From positions 434,001 through 498,000 of the forward strand of contig JANUWF010002120.1 in assembly GCA_026120185.1 (NCBI GenBank): 64,000 nt of DNA, in the 5' to 3' direction. A model generated the notes under the pieces. The model was given only the letters and a program-made list of their open reading frames with translations. It made no database searches and was not told the origin of the DNA. Shown in pieces: positions 36,385 to 48,999 of this stretch. Made by a program: the position numbers and the translations under genes. The number at the start of each line of letters is the position of its first letter. The stretch's first letter is position 1. Source of the stretch: Voacanga thouarsii (taxonomy: Eukaryota; Streptophyta; Magnoliopsida; Gentianales; Apocynaceae).

Positions 36385-37664
36385 ACCACTCTGCTTTTCT
36401 AAACTTGTCAAATATTCTGGATATGTTTGATCATGTTGGGTGGGGGAGTTTGTTATCCGTTGATGAGAAAATCTATACTCTTTTAGTCTGGAAATTTTAT
36501 GCAAATTTGGGAAATTGAAAACTGGAAGAAACTAAGGGAGGGTTACTGATTCGATGGTATGTAACAAGAGTAAAAGGAAAAGATTTTGAATTTGACCATA
36601 GAATGGTGAATAGAATCTGTGATGTTCGAGATGCTAGTTTTCAGTATTTTGAGTTGAACAAATTTCCTAATGGAAATGAAATTTTTTTTTTGGAAAATTT
36701 TGAGAAGTTATTTACTGATGGAAAAAGTTTTGAGAACTCTAGAAATCGTAGTTCCAAATGGCTGAATGGATTGGGTAGAATTCTGCATCATATGGTGTCT
36801 ACCATTGTTGTTCCTAGTTCCAGCCATAAGACCTCTATCAGTATACTTCAAATGGTAGTCATGTTAGCCTTAGCAGAGGGGAGACAGATTAACTTTGGGT
36901 TCTTGGAAACTAAATTAATGTTGCAATCTAGAAATACTTCTAGCAAGGCTCTACCATTTGGAAATTTGTTGACCAAAGTTTTCAAAATTTTCAATGTTGA
37001 TTTAAATTTTGTTACTTATGATCCTTCAAGAACAAATGTCTATAGCTTTGACTCCTTTGAAAAGATGGGGTATGTAAAGAAGGGAAATTCATGGAAATTG
37101 TTAAAAGAATCTGCTGGAAAATAGAGAGAAAATTTGATAAAGATCAAGGAAGAAGAGAAGTCATGAACTAAAAGAAAAATTGATGAAGAGGGAACTGTTC
37201 CGGACTCTGGCCTATCTGAGACTATTCTGACTGTAATCAGCTCCTTTGCAAAGAAATTGAAATCTTTTAGTTCAGAAATTAAGAGTCTTGGAAACAAACT
37301 ATCTGTCATTGAGCAATCTGCTAAGCCTTCCGCCTCTATATCTGATCATGAAAAGGATGAACAATCTTCAGAGGACAAGGCTGAACCACCTGCAGATGTC
37401 AAGGTTCCCTCTCCTAAACCCTCTCCTGAACCATCTCCATAGCCTTCTCCCGTATAGAAGATAGATATTCCTACTCCTTCTCCCAAGCCCAAACCACCTG
37501 GCAAAAGACAGAAGCATGTGGTTGTAAAAAGAAAGTCTAACAGAATTGCTGGCCAGTTTTCAAAGAAGGGGTTGGATCCAAGTCTGAAACAATCAATATT
37601 TCCTAAACTGTTTTCTTGGGCAGCACAATGGACTGATAACCAATTTACTTTCTGCAACAGTTGA
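36385..37664 (+). pseudogene. copia-2 extra 3' ORF (plant transposon protein-like)
   Basis: One frame of about 426 codons is broken only by stops at about 36516, 37122, 37163, 37440 and 37455. The N-terminal part (LDMFDHVGWGSLLSVDEK, LVWKFYANL, VNRICDV) resembles the putative plant transposon protein domain seen in many plant repeats (Transposase_32-type), from memory. A serine/lysine segment, a Pro-rich tail (VPSPKPSPEPSP) and a basic end (KRKSNRIAGQFSKK) follow. SIRE-type elements often carry an extra, sometimes called env-like, ORF here. I see no signal peptide or clear membrane segment. Confidence 0.65.
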
Positions 37665-38943
37665 ACAATTTACTTTTTCAATCATTTACATTCTGTTTTT
37701 GGATAATTTCTGATACTTATGTCATTCTTTGTCATGCTTATTATCTATCTAACGACTTTTGATTGCATATTACTTCTCCTTCTGCTATGCTTCTTTTTTA
37801 TTGATAACAAAGGGGGAGAAAGAAAATGACATTGAATATAACTGCTATTATGGGGGAGAAAGAAAAAAAAATGAAACTATTGTGAAAACGTTGAATGTTG
37901 GTCTGTGAATGTTATGGTCTGCATGACTCTTGGCATGATCATGACTGTCGGCATGATGTTGTTTGCAAGAAATATGTCGGTCTGAAATTGATATAGTTTG
38001 CATATATGCTATTGTATAAAATTATCAATATGTAATAACTGATAAGAAGAAAATGTTAGGTCTGCATGTTAGATCTACATGTTGATATACAAAAATGTTA
38101 TGAGTTCTGCATAATAATCTGATATAGATTCTACATGACTGATATTATATATATGAACTAAATTTTTTAACATAACTTTCATTTGAAATTGGACTATTAA
38201 TGTATGATTTTTTTATCTGCGAAATAACTGCCATGGAAGTTGAAACCATTTTGAAAAACTGAAACTATTTACGGAAGAGAAAAGACTGTTGTATGAACAG
38301 TTATTGAATTCCAAGTAACTACATGAACTACTTTTGGCATGAACAGTTATGTATTGATATCAAATTTGAACTGTTAAGAAAATCATTGATATGATTTACT
38401 ATTTACCAAAATTTTCTGAAAAACCCCTCTGTTTGTGACTCTCACTTTTATGATAATGGTATTCTTTATACTAGATTCTGTGATAAGATTTTCGTGCATT
38501 AAGTCAGGGGGGTTTTTGGACTCAGAAATTTCATATCCAAAACAAATGTTCTTATAAGCAGATTTATTAAACTAAAAAATGTTTTGGACATCCAAAATCC
38601 CTATGCAAATGAAATTCTGAAAACACACGTTCTTCCAAAACCATTTTGGATACACTTTCTAGATTAATAAATAGTTACTTCTTCTCATCCCTCTTAGGTT
38701 CAAAATAGTCACATAAGCATATATTTAGGGGGAGCATCTTAGTATTTTATCTCTATCAAATTACTCTGAATATTTATATAGAGATATGATATGCTTTAGG
38801 ATCATTGAGATATGTTTACAAATTTTTTATCATAAAGATCTCTATGAGACCTATACTGTAAGATTACATTTATTTGTTCAACATGTTCTTTCTATCTACA
38901 TATCAAATGCGTCATGTTTGTCATCACTTAAAAAGGGGTAGAT
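37665..38943 (+). other. copia-2 3' noncoding region with repeated polypurine tracts
   Basis: It contains AACAAAGGGGGAGAAAG at about 37807, GGGGGAGAAAG at about 37852, TTTAGGGGGAGCATC at about 38726 and the final PPT AAAAAGGGGTAGAT just before the 3' LTR. The rest is AT-rich and noncoding. Several internal PPT-like tracts are a known trait of SIRE-type elements. Confidence 0.75.
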
Positions 38944-40341
38944 TGTTAGCCCTAAGGGCTTTCTTTTATGTTTTGATTTATGGAAAACGTTGATATGGAC
39001 TAACTTATTAATTTCCTGTGATAGGACATGGTTAATCTTTATTTTTTTAAAGTCTTCAAATAAGAATTGTTGACAACCTCTTCATCGTTGATTTCAAGTT
39101 TAGAAGATTAAATGAGAAAATTAGAGTATGAGAAGTTATATATTATGGAAGCTCTTTATGAAGAATGGTAGACTAGGAAGTGTTATTAAGGTATATTTAT
39201 TAATTCCTATGTCTTCGTATCTTTTGATTCATTTGACTTTACCTTGAAGCTTCAAATGAGATGATTTTCAAAGTTTTTAAAATTCACAGAATTTTGGATG
39301 GAACAGTCTAAATCCAAAAGGTTCATCCAAAATCCTGTAAACTTAGTTGAAAAATTTTTATCAGGAATGTGCCATTTTAGACTTACCTTTTGGATGCATC
39401 TTCATCCAAAACCTGAGTCCAAAACTCTGATGAGTTTAAACAGAAAAATTTGTAGTCATTTTTTTATGACCGTTAGCACTTCACTTTTTGGCTCTATAAA
39501 TAGCCCTTAAAGCAAGATTAGAAGTAGGATCTTTGAGACATTCATCTTAGAAACCTTATTGCTCAATACTTCCAAAAATCTCCTTTTATCTAGCTTCAAT
39601 ATAAGTTCATTGTGTATCAAAGATAAAAATAATTTATGGCTTGTATCCAAGAAAACATCTGCTCAAGTAAGTGAGCTTATCTCTATTCTATTGATTTTTA
39701 ATTCTCTGTTGTTGTGCAAGGTTGTGGTGTAAAACCTATAGGGGTGAGCCTTGTGTTTTGTGTATGTGCAAGGTTTTATGTGGTGTAAAACCCATAGGGG
39801 TAAGCCTTGTGTTTTGTGTATGTTTAAGGTTGTGTAGTAAAACCCATTGGGGTAATCCTTGTTTTGTGTTTGTGTCAAGGTTGTAGAGTAAAACCTAGTG
39901 AGGTGATCCTTGATGTGTTTGAGAGGTTGTGGAAAACCTAGTGTGGTGATCCTTGATGTGTTTGAGAGGTTGTGGAAAACCTAGTGTGGTGATCCTCTCT
40001 TGTATTTGAATCGGTTTCATTAAGTGAGGTTAATGAAATAGGGTTGAAAATCCTTAAGTGTGAGGCTTAAGGTAGTAGACGTAGATCATTATTGATCGAA
40101 CCACTATACATCTCTTGTCTCATTTTATTCAGTGGTTCATGTACTGTTTTTTATGATCTTTCACTATCTAAATCTGGATATACATCTATGAGTACTTGGA
40201 TAGCTTTCTATGCATCTATAAAGTCAGTCCAAGTATCGTGGTGATCATTCTTGTTTAGCATTTTAGATAATTCGGAAAAATAGTTTTTGCTTGCCAAAAA
40301 CCTTATTCACCTCCCCATCCCCCCCCCTCTAAGGTTTTTCA
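38944..40341 (+). repeat. 3' LTR of copia-2
   Basis: It is 1398 bp, about 120 bp longer than the 5' LTR. The excess lies mainly in extra copies of the GGTTGTGGTGTAAAAC-type minisatellite at about 39715-39990, including a duplicated unit at 39916-39987. Confidence 0.93.
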
Positions 40342-40346
40342 ACCAA

Positions 40347-40929
40347 TTTCTTAAATTATGAGTACTATCATCATTGATGGTCAAGAAGATGTGAACTTCT
40401 ATTCAACCTCTAGCATATTCTTATCCCCTAGTTATAACATTATAAATCAATCTTGGTTAAAACATGTTGATCTACAGTTATCAACTAATTAGATCTTTCT
40501 TTTCCTTATCTTGTCAAGGAGCAAGTCTATGTACTATAAGTACTTGGACAACCTCAAAGTTGGTAATGGCCCCTATACCATCACCACTTTTCTTCATTTG
40601 GTACTACCTAAGTATTCACCTATGGCTAATTGTCACATCTTCTAATTATCCTGGCATATCCATTCATGGTTTTGAAGTCGTTATATTACTAACTATATCC
40701 TTGTCATTGTCCTTCTTTTCACACTAATTGACTTACAATAAAACTTTTACAATTTTAACTCGATCTTATTTTCCTCCTATAAGTTTTTTCCTATGATAAT
40801 TGATCCTGTATCATGTAGTTGTTATAGTAACCTTTCTAATAATTTTCATCATTTGGAAAATCTGGATATAACAATTCTAATCACCGGTTTAATTCTTATT
40901 TCATTATTCCTTCTATAAATATATTTTAT
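40347..40929. other. Spacer between copia-2 and block E
   Basis: About 580 bp of AT-rich DNA that flanked copia-2 before insertion. It holds one 87-codon ORF with no recognisable motif. I see no gene. Confidence 0.5.
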
Positions 40930-42985
40930 AATAACACCCTTTCTACCTACATAACCCTAATGGGTCGGGAATGTCGTCCTATCTTGTGGACCAAGAGCCT
41001 TTATAACTTGGTACAAATAAAACTCAAAGAAATAATTAAAACTTATTACAAGGCTTCTCAAAACTTATACAAAGTCTTCAAAGTATATAAAAACTAACAA
41101 ACAAAGTTCTCAAAATAAATCTAAGTCCTCAAGTATTAAATTTTGCAACTTTATCAAGATTGAAACTCCTTAAAAATCATCACAGAAATTATGTGAGAAA
41201 GATTTCTCAGTAAGTCCTATGAGTACTCATGTAGTTTTAAAAATCATTCGTAATGCATGTATAGTTCAGAGTGAGAGAAAACAAGTTCAAAACTTTAAAT
41301 CTCAATTCTAGAGTCACTAAGTGGTTTCCTTGCATATATTTAGCCAAATAAGCTAAGCTCATACTGAAAACCAATCATAAAATTATTTCAAAATCAAGTA
41401 ATACAATTTCATTTTTTTTTAAATGTGAAATCACTCATAATTTGTAAAGTAATTAGATTATGAAACCCTACATCATAACCCTATTTGATTTGTCATGGAA
41501 CCCTACATTATAACTAGATACTATGAAACCTTGCATTACTGCATCAATGGGTGATCAACCTATTAGGTGAGATGCTCTTCCATCTCTCAGCCAAATATAC
41601 TGGTTGTCCATAGCTGGATATTAGTCCCACTTAGAATTGAGTTGCTAGCTGTGGTATGACCTGACTCATTTGTACTGTCACCTAATTCAAAAAGAGCTCA
41701 TCTTTCAGAGGTGGCCTCTTACCGAAAAACTATCTTAAACTCTCAACAGCTAGTATTAATAATCTACCATTATTGAGTACTTAATGTTTTACTACTCCTA
41801 CTAGTGATAAGTTCAAATAAATAATCTGCATAGTTAGCTCAAAAGTATTTTCATAATCAAATAAGAGACCTAGTTTAAAAGCTAATATTGTAAAACTCAA
41901 TGTTTTGGTTCGTGCAACTATGCTCATGGAAAACTTGCTTATGTTCTACAAAATGGAGTTCACAAATTATATAACAAATGTAAGTTGTAAATCCCTATGC
42001 AAAGCTCTTTTCTTTCAAAGGGGTTTTCAAACCAATTTGTGACAAAATATTCCAAAGTTGTTTAGAATTACAAAATTTGACCATTATACAATAAAGTATA
42101 TTTTATTCAAGGACTTACATGCTCAAGCTTGTTCAAATATTTGAGCTACTGAACTGTTCTTTAGTCTCGAGACTCACTCCCATCTAACAAGAAGATTATA
42201 AAATCCCAATTACTCACTATCCTACTAGATACATAATATTGCTTTCAAATTCAAATACTCCACTTCCTTCTAAATATAATGATTGCCCCCAAACAAAACA
42301 TTCAACAATACACCAAAACTCCTTTTCTTTTGACTCATATGTATATATGCCCCTAAGAAATTCTAACAACAATACCAATGGGGCTATTACATACTATCTA
42401 ACAATACAAACTCAACATACCCTATATTTTTATATAGATATCATAACCTATGCAAAACAAAAGTACATAAGTTCCTAGATTCATGCTTCTACCATTATAC
42501 ATCAACAACATTCAACAACCTCCAACTAAGCTTAATAACATCTATATCATAAAACACACGATCCAAAGCTCCACCATAAAAAAGTGAGTACTAGTAGTAA
42601 AATATAAATTAGAGATCTAAACATCCAACGAATTAGACCGCAAAACTAATACCAAGATAAATAGATTACTTATAGAACCCTCTTCAAATCCTACTCCCTA
42701 GGCATGAACAAGAAATCAGAAACATCACCCAAAATTTTAACACATATTTATATAACTTCAAATCATGAAAACAAGGATGGATCTACTACCTGCAATATTA
42801 TGCACATTCTTACACCAAAGAAAATGAAACAAACCCCTAAATGATTGATTGGATAATAGAGAAAAAAAAGGAGATTTTCTAGGTACCTTTACGAGAAATA
42901 ACACACAACTAACAATTGACTTTCTTCTTTGCAATCCAAAGGGGGAAAGTAACTATGACCTTAAAAAGGAAATGGAAATATGTGA

Positions 42986-43013
42986 GTGTGTGTGTGTGTG
43001 TGCGCACGCGCGC
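42986..43013 (+). repeat. Alternating purine-pyrimidine tract (GT)n with GCGCACGCGCGC
   Basis: 28 bases of strict purine-pyrimidine alternation, a sequence type prone to Z-DNA. It lies in block E. Confidence 0.85.
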
Positions 43014-44151
43014 TATTCTAGAAAGGAGAAGATAAGTGTGTATTATCTTAGTTTGAGGGGAAGAATAGGTGTGTCTTGGTTTCGTTAGATTAAAGAAAGA
43101 GAAGAAAGTGTGTGACCAAATGCATTGGAGAAGAAAATAATTGTGTGAGTGTGTGTGTATGTTTCAGCTTTGAGAGAATGAAGTACAGGAGTGATTGAAT
43201 GCTTTTGGAGAATTAAATGTGCTTGTTTTTTGTAAATCTGGTAACTTGTTTCGTAGATAGAGTTGTTATCAAATAGGAGATATTATAAGATGGACTATAG
43301 CAAAGATTATAGATGAGATTCTATGATTTCAAACATCAAAACGGTTGATTAAAATTTTAAACTAAAAAACTTTCCTTGAGGCTAGGAGACCTCAAGAACA
43401 TCAACTAAGAGTCATAAAATTCAGCTTGGAAGAATGAGAACTGAACTTATATGCATTAACTTGGTGAGGGAAACTAATGATTTTGGTTGAGAGTAGAAGA
43501 ATTGTAACTGAAATTTTGGTGAGGAAATGAATGAGTTTATGAGATAAAATCTAATATTTAGTTGCCAAAATAATGATATCCAAAGAGTAATTCTAGGAGA
43601 ATTTGAGGTATTCAAAACTAAGGTGATTTTAGTTGTGATTTCAAAGTTCAAAAACTCCATGTACCTAGGGGTTCAAATTGTGTCGATCATCTTTAAAGGG
43701 AACAAGACTTCACCAAGGCTTTTATTATAATGCTCAATTATAGGAATTATCTAAGTAATTGTTGGTTGGATAAAAATCTTGAATATTTATGTTTTAAAAA
43801 GGGTAATTGCAGAATAAATGGTGGTTAAAATAAGAGAGTAAAATCAGATTTTTTATCTTTTAATCTTTAGGAATTAAATGCATAATTCTAGAAGTTTGAA
43901 TAGCAATAGTATTAGTTGCATCAAAGAGCTTTAAAAGGATATCTTATCAAAACTATTGCCTTTTACCATGGCATAATTGTAGGGAATTTGAAATCCCATG
44001 ATGGTGGCAAGGATAGAAGATTACCAAAACCTTTCTTGATACACAATATCCATAATCCTAGGATTTTAAACATCAAAGTGACAGCTAAAAATGCCTATGA
44101 TTTGGCCAAAGGAAAAAGAAAAACAAAGAATTGAGAAAATTTAGAAAAAGT

Positions 44152-44218
44152 TGGAATTCGAACTCAGGTTACTAGATAAGAAGCTCAAAGTTCTAACTAC
44201 TACACCATATCAATCCTT
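44152..44218 (-). other. tRNA-like A/B-box module in block E
   Basis: In sense it reads TGGTGTAGTAGTTAGAAC and then GAGTTCGAATTCC, the B-box being close to consensus. It lies about 203 bp from the LTR sense start. Confidence 0.6.
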
Positions 44219-44421
44219 GTGTTCTCTTATATACACAAATTTTATTTTTACTCACAACTCAATTCACAACACCTAACCCTGAGCATACATAAAAATTTTT
44301 GCACAAAGTATGGTATACACACACATACACAATGTCATATCAAAGTTCAATCACACGTACAAAATGCTATGTAATGCATGATCCCCCTATTTCTAAGAGT
44401 GATTTAGGGCGAGGTATTATT

Positions 44422-44906
44422 TATCCTCTACATCTAACATCCCCAGAATGTACAAGTCAATAACATGGAGTCCACGATAGCCACTCCCCTCCTTAAGCTC
44501 CTCATACATGCTCTTCAATCAAGCTTATGTGCTTACTTTCTCACTTGTCAAGTACCTAATTATCTTTATCATTGCTCTTATTCTAGAATGGTTTTTTTTA
44601 TCCAATTCCTATCCTTACTCACTTTTACTCAAAATTGCATTCAAGACCTACTCTACAAAAGGTGCATAATCTCTTCCTCTTTTTCTCTGATCAACAAGTC
44701 TCATACTAAAGGATCTTCCATTAAAATATCTCATCTATACATATTTAGCACTTAAATTCTGCATAAGAACATTCTATAAATGATGTCATCATTACTGAAA
44801 GTGAATGTTCTTTAATTGCACTTACACATACCTACATACTTTAAATAGATCCCTAGTGTATGAAAATCCTTCCCAATCTGATACATTGAGATTCTATTAT
44901 GTTATC
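44422..44906. other. Spacer between blocks E and F
   Basis: About 485 bp, AT-rich, with no supported gene. It is the DNA into which F inserted. It resumes after 52621. Confidence 0.5.
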
Positions 44907-45152
44907 TGTGAAATCTCAGTCAAAACCAACCTTAGAGTAAGGGGGTTGGGATGCATATCATATTTTATTGCATGTTTAAATATATTTTTATATGATTTTA
45001 TGTGCTTTGGATTTGTGTTTTCTAGTCTAAAGGGCTTGGATATGGTTATTGAGTAAGAAGGGCAAAATGGTAATTTTTGCTTGAGGTGAAAATAGGGAGA
45101 TAACTTGAGGATTAAATAGGAAAAATATTTTAGAGAGAAAATAAGAATAAGA

Positions 45153-45220
45153 GTTGTTGTGATTTAGTGGTTAGAGCTTTTGAATTAATTCTTGAGGTCT
45201 TTGGTTCAAATTCCATCATT
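45153..45220 (+). other. tRNA-like A/B-box module in block F
   Basis: It has TGATTTAGTGGTTAGAGC and GGTTCAAATTCC with tRNA-like spacing. It begins 246 bp from the LTR sense start. Confidence 0.6.
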
Positions 45221-46803
45221 GGAGCTTTAGCATGATTAAATTTTATTTTTACTTGGGAAGGGGTATTTTCGGCCTTAAGTGCTTTAGCATAGGGTAGAGG
45301 TGTGGTCCTAGGAGAGACATGATAAGAGTACTCAAATCCTATTCTTGTGCCCTACTCAAAAATTCCTAAGGGAATTCATTCCTCCTTGATCTTTAATTTT
45401 TCCTAATTCTCAATTCATTGGATTGGACAAATTTGTTCTAGCCAATTTCATTCCAGAAATTTCAATAAAATGCTGTGGCTTTGAAGGTTCAAAATGTCTA
45501 AGGGAAAGATATCTTATGGACCAAAAATGTGGAAGATATGGGGAAGGTTCCAAGAAAATTAATTCCCCTAGTGAACCTTCTAAACTTCACTCTAGCTAGG
45601 TTCATTTTCCTTCATGTAATGAACTGAAATTTTTCCAGCTTCTTATGCCTTCAAGGTATCGAAATTCTCAACCATTATTCCCTCTCAAATGCTGCCAGAA
45701 AATGGCCCTTTTGATCAGTTTGAAATCTGAAATTTTCTGGTTAATTTCGGGCTGCACAAATGCTATGCAAAACCAGAAAATTTTCTTGTTGAAATCGCAG
45801 CTTTGGTGGTCTTCAACCAAGCTATTTTCTTCCAGTTTTCTCCCAGCTCCTTAGCCATGTTTTTCCTCCATGAAATAAGTTGGAAACCAGCCATGAAAGG
45901 CCTCTGAAATTTCCTTCAAACTCTCTGCAACCTGGCTGGAAAATGGCAGCTGAAACTGCCCAGAAAAATTCCAGCAATGGCAAAATTCTATGCAGTAATT
46001 TTCCAGCTTTGTTTCCTATTCCAGCCCTGGCCGAAACTTCATCTTTCTTCTACACAAACCACTCTTAAATAGCCATGAACTGAACTCCATTGTCTTCCCC
46101 AAGCTTCTGCACGAAAATCAGGCATAGCTACCCGAAAATATCTCCAACAAATCACTGCAATCATGCCGTGATTGGATACCAAAATTCCAGTAAACATAAT
46201 TTAGCAACCTTCCATAAAATGTCCCTCAAACAACCAAACCTTCCCTTCACCATTACACTCCTTCTTTTCAGCCATCATTAACCTTCTTCAACCAGCTTTC
46301 ATCCAGCAGAAACACAGAGCAACAATCTAGCCATAGCAGCTTCCAAAAAGCTTCCATTGAACAAAGATATTCTTACTATATTTTGTTTTCAAATTTGATC
46401 CCCAAAAATATTCTTTTAGGATTTCAACAATCAGCATTTCCTTTTCCTTTCAAACCAGAAAAATCATCTTCCTAAACTACACAAACAATTCGGCCACTAC
46501 ACACACACAGAATTTCAGCAGCCACAAACCCAAAATCCCTCCATTCTCTTCAACCTTCAAGCACACATAGAACACCAAGAACACCTACTCCTTTTTTTCG
46601 CCTAATACCTCTCCAAACCACTTCAAACTTTTTCCAAAAATTTCAGATTTCATCTACTCACTACTGTGAGTCCATCCATACCATTTTTAACATCAAACTC
46701 CAAAATCCAACTTGCTCTTTTGGATAAAAAATCAGAAATTTTGTGAAGGCTCAAGAACACCTTCAAGGTAGGTTTGTTCAAACAACATCATCTTCACTAA
46801 TCT

Positions 46804-46950
46804 TTGATCTCTAATGAATATATATATATGAATAAGCATGCTAATGGACTTTCTTCTTCTTCTTCTTCTTCTTCTTCTTCTTCTTCTTCTTCTTCTTCTT
46901 CTTCTTCTTCTTCTTCTTCTTCTTCTTCTTCTTCTTCTTCTTCTTCTCTC

Positions 46951-46981
<31 letters not shown>

Positions 46982-47142
46982 TGGCCGAACACTCTCTCCC
47001 TCTTGGCCAAATGAATTCTTCACCAATGGCCATGCTTTCTTCATCTCCCTTGGATGAATTTAAACATCTAGGAGTTGAGATCCATTCGAAACTCCTTCAA
47101 GGTACTCATCAATCAAGTAAGCCTTTTCAACTCTCCTTTTAA
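46804..47142 (+). CDS. Small ORF with long serine run in block F
   Basis: It encodes 112 residues: MISNEYIYMNKHANGL, then a serine run from the TTC/TCT array, a Leu/Ser run, and a tail with LGQMNSSPMAMLSSSPLDEF and HLGVEIHSKLLQGTHQSSK. The tail matches the ORFs of B and C. No known domain. The repeat is translatable in several frames, so protein status is doubtful. Confidence 0.25.
46850..46982 (+). repeat. Compound microsatellite (TTC)n(TC)n
   Basis: About 95 bases of TTC repeats run into about 35 bases of TC. It replaces the pure CT array found at the homologous place in B and C. Confidence 0.95.
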
Positions 47143-48999
47143 ATTCTAGATTCATGTATCTAGGATGACATTGGTAGGAGATGGATTATGAATAGGATTT
47201 GAGCATGTATTATTGTGATAAGTAGAGATTGAAGCATAAATAAATGTGTGTTTATGATGGAGATGGGATTTATGCATGAGTTAATTATCTTGGTTGATTG
47301 TATAATGTTTTTAGGGTTTAATGCATGTCTCCATGTCATAGCTAGTATTTGTGATCAAGTATACTAGAGATTATGTCATCTATGATGAATAGGATTTATA
47401 TTCATGTATGATTATTGAAGCTGTGATTATGTTTATGTTAGTAGAGATTGGATCATGCCTTGATAAATTTAAATCTACGCTTTTATTCATAATTTGGATG
47501 ATTTGATGAATTGAATGGGAGTATATGTTCATGATTGTGGTTAGCAATAGAAATATGATCATGATCTGGTTGTCCCTAAGCTAATTTTATTTCCTCAATA
47601 AAATATTTAATATTATAATTTTTGCTAGTAAATTCGAAAACCCTAGGAAGGTAGATTTTGATTATTATATATATAATAAGGATATTTTAGTCAAATAAAT
47701 GGTAGCTTTTATTTCAAGAAATAAAATATATAGATATTATATATAATAATAATAATATCAAATAAAGCCTTTTATATAAATAATCAAAATAAGTAAAAAT
47801 ATTAATTTGTAAGTCTTATATTCAAAAATATCATTAAAATTTATTATATTTTAATCAAAACGTGTTAAAATTTATTAGCTTTCAATCAAGACCCATTAAA
47901 ATTTATTTTCAACTAATTTTTGTTAGCAATTATTTTCAAACAATTAATTATTAATAAATCATTATTTTACCTAATACCACCTAGGACTCTTCATCAAATA
48001 AACTCTAAATTTTTCTTAGCAAGATTTAAACCTTCAACTTATTAGTACCTATTTTCCAAAACTCTAAATACTAAATTAGACTTAGCTTATAAACCCTTTT
48101 ATTTATTATTTGGTCTTAAAGCTTGGGACACTAGGATTATAGTAATAGTGAGTTGAGCTAATTTTGATTGTGAAAATGGATCTTGGCTTGAGATTGATTG
48201 TGGTTTATATTTACCCCAGGCGGGGTTGGGTCAGCGGTTGAAGATCTTTATTTTATCTCAAGCTAAGGATCAGATAAGCTCTTGCATAAAACCCGATTGA
48301 TGTAAAATGTTTATTATGGCAAGTCAAATGCAGAGTGCATGGATACTCATTTCTGTAAAGGTAATTGAGGATTAACTCCTTCCTTATTTCAGTCAAATAA
48401 TTATTTGAAAATCAATAAGCAGATTTACTCAAACTCAAAACTCTTTCTAAAACTAATTTTGACAAAGACTTTGGAAACCCTTAATTGCCATTTTCAAGTG
48501 GAACTATATTTTGTTCATTTTTCCCAAGTGGGATACGTTATGTTGAGTACTCAATAAGGGTGGACTGCTAGGACTAGTCTTTGAAGGGTCAGGGTAAGTC
48601 TCTCAGTAGGTGACCACCTCTGAGGGGTGAGTCCTTCTCAAATAAGATGTCAGTTTAGTAGGTCGTGCCAGTCCGAGCTAGCTGTTTATTTTTCAGTCAA
48701 GTGACTGTATTTTGTCGAAATGGACACCCAGTTGTTATTTGGGTATAGAGAAGGAGGAGTATCTTGCCGGTAGGCCGATCACCTACCTTTTTTGTCAGTC
48801 TACACAAAGTGTCGACATTCTGACCTGTTATGGGGCCCAACATGTGGTAACCCATGATCATTTCTTTTGAGTGGTTGATTTTATTGATTATGTATGGTTG
48901 AAAAAGCCAAAACACCACTCTTAATTTTAACTAATGTTTATTGCTTGACAGTATTTCCCTTATAAAGATTTTATACTTTGCATTCACGAACTATTTTCA

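Larger units (their letters stand above)
30299..40341 (+). mobile_element. copia-2: full-length SIRE/Maximus-like Ty1/copia element
   Basis: LTRs at 30299-31576 and 38944-40341 both start TGTTAGCCCTAAGGGC and end GGTTTTTCA. The TSD is ACCAA at 30294-30298 and 40342-40346. The PBS follows the 5' LTR and a PPT precedes the 3' LTR. The domain order gag, protease, integrase, RT, RNase H is Ty1/copia. The SIRE-type assignment rests on the gag sequence, the long 3' extra ORF, repeated purine tracts and the ~10 kb length. Several nonsense codons, at least one frameshift and RNase H deletions make it defective. It inserted 14 bp outside block D. Confidence 0.93.
40930..44421 (-). mobile_element. Block E: diverged giant LTR-like unit
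   Basis: The left end AATAACACCC and right end GGGCGAGGTATTATT are altered forms of the family termini. No TSD is clear; TTTAT occurs on both sides only if the terminal bases are moved. The family blocks are present: GTCGTCC and GAGCCTTTATAA near the left end, TTGAGTACTTAA at 41773-41784, an AAAG|GTACC motif near 42890 and the tRNA-like module at 44152-44218. No protein domain. It could be a solo LTR or a truncated piece. Confidence 0.65.

Noticed and set aside
37040..37657. Minus-strand ORFs opposite the copia-2 extra ORF
   Set aside because: They are antisense shadows. The plus-strand frame has the conserved domain-like start and Pro-rich tail.
30299..40341. A defence or secretion system from the extra ORF of copia-2
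   Set aside because: No catalytic or membrane motif is visible, and the context and a second copy at 1-170 show it is part of a SIRE-like element.
40347..40929. Host gene exons between copia-2 and block E
   Set aside because: Short ORF, no recognisable motif, no convincing splice pattern, AT-rich composition like the neighbouring noncoding DNA.
46732..47044. Long Arg-, Glu-, Lys- or Ser-rich ORFs over the TTC/TC array
   Set aside because: The homopolymer runs are translations of the microsatellite in different frames on both strands.
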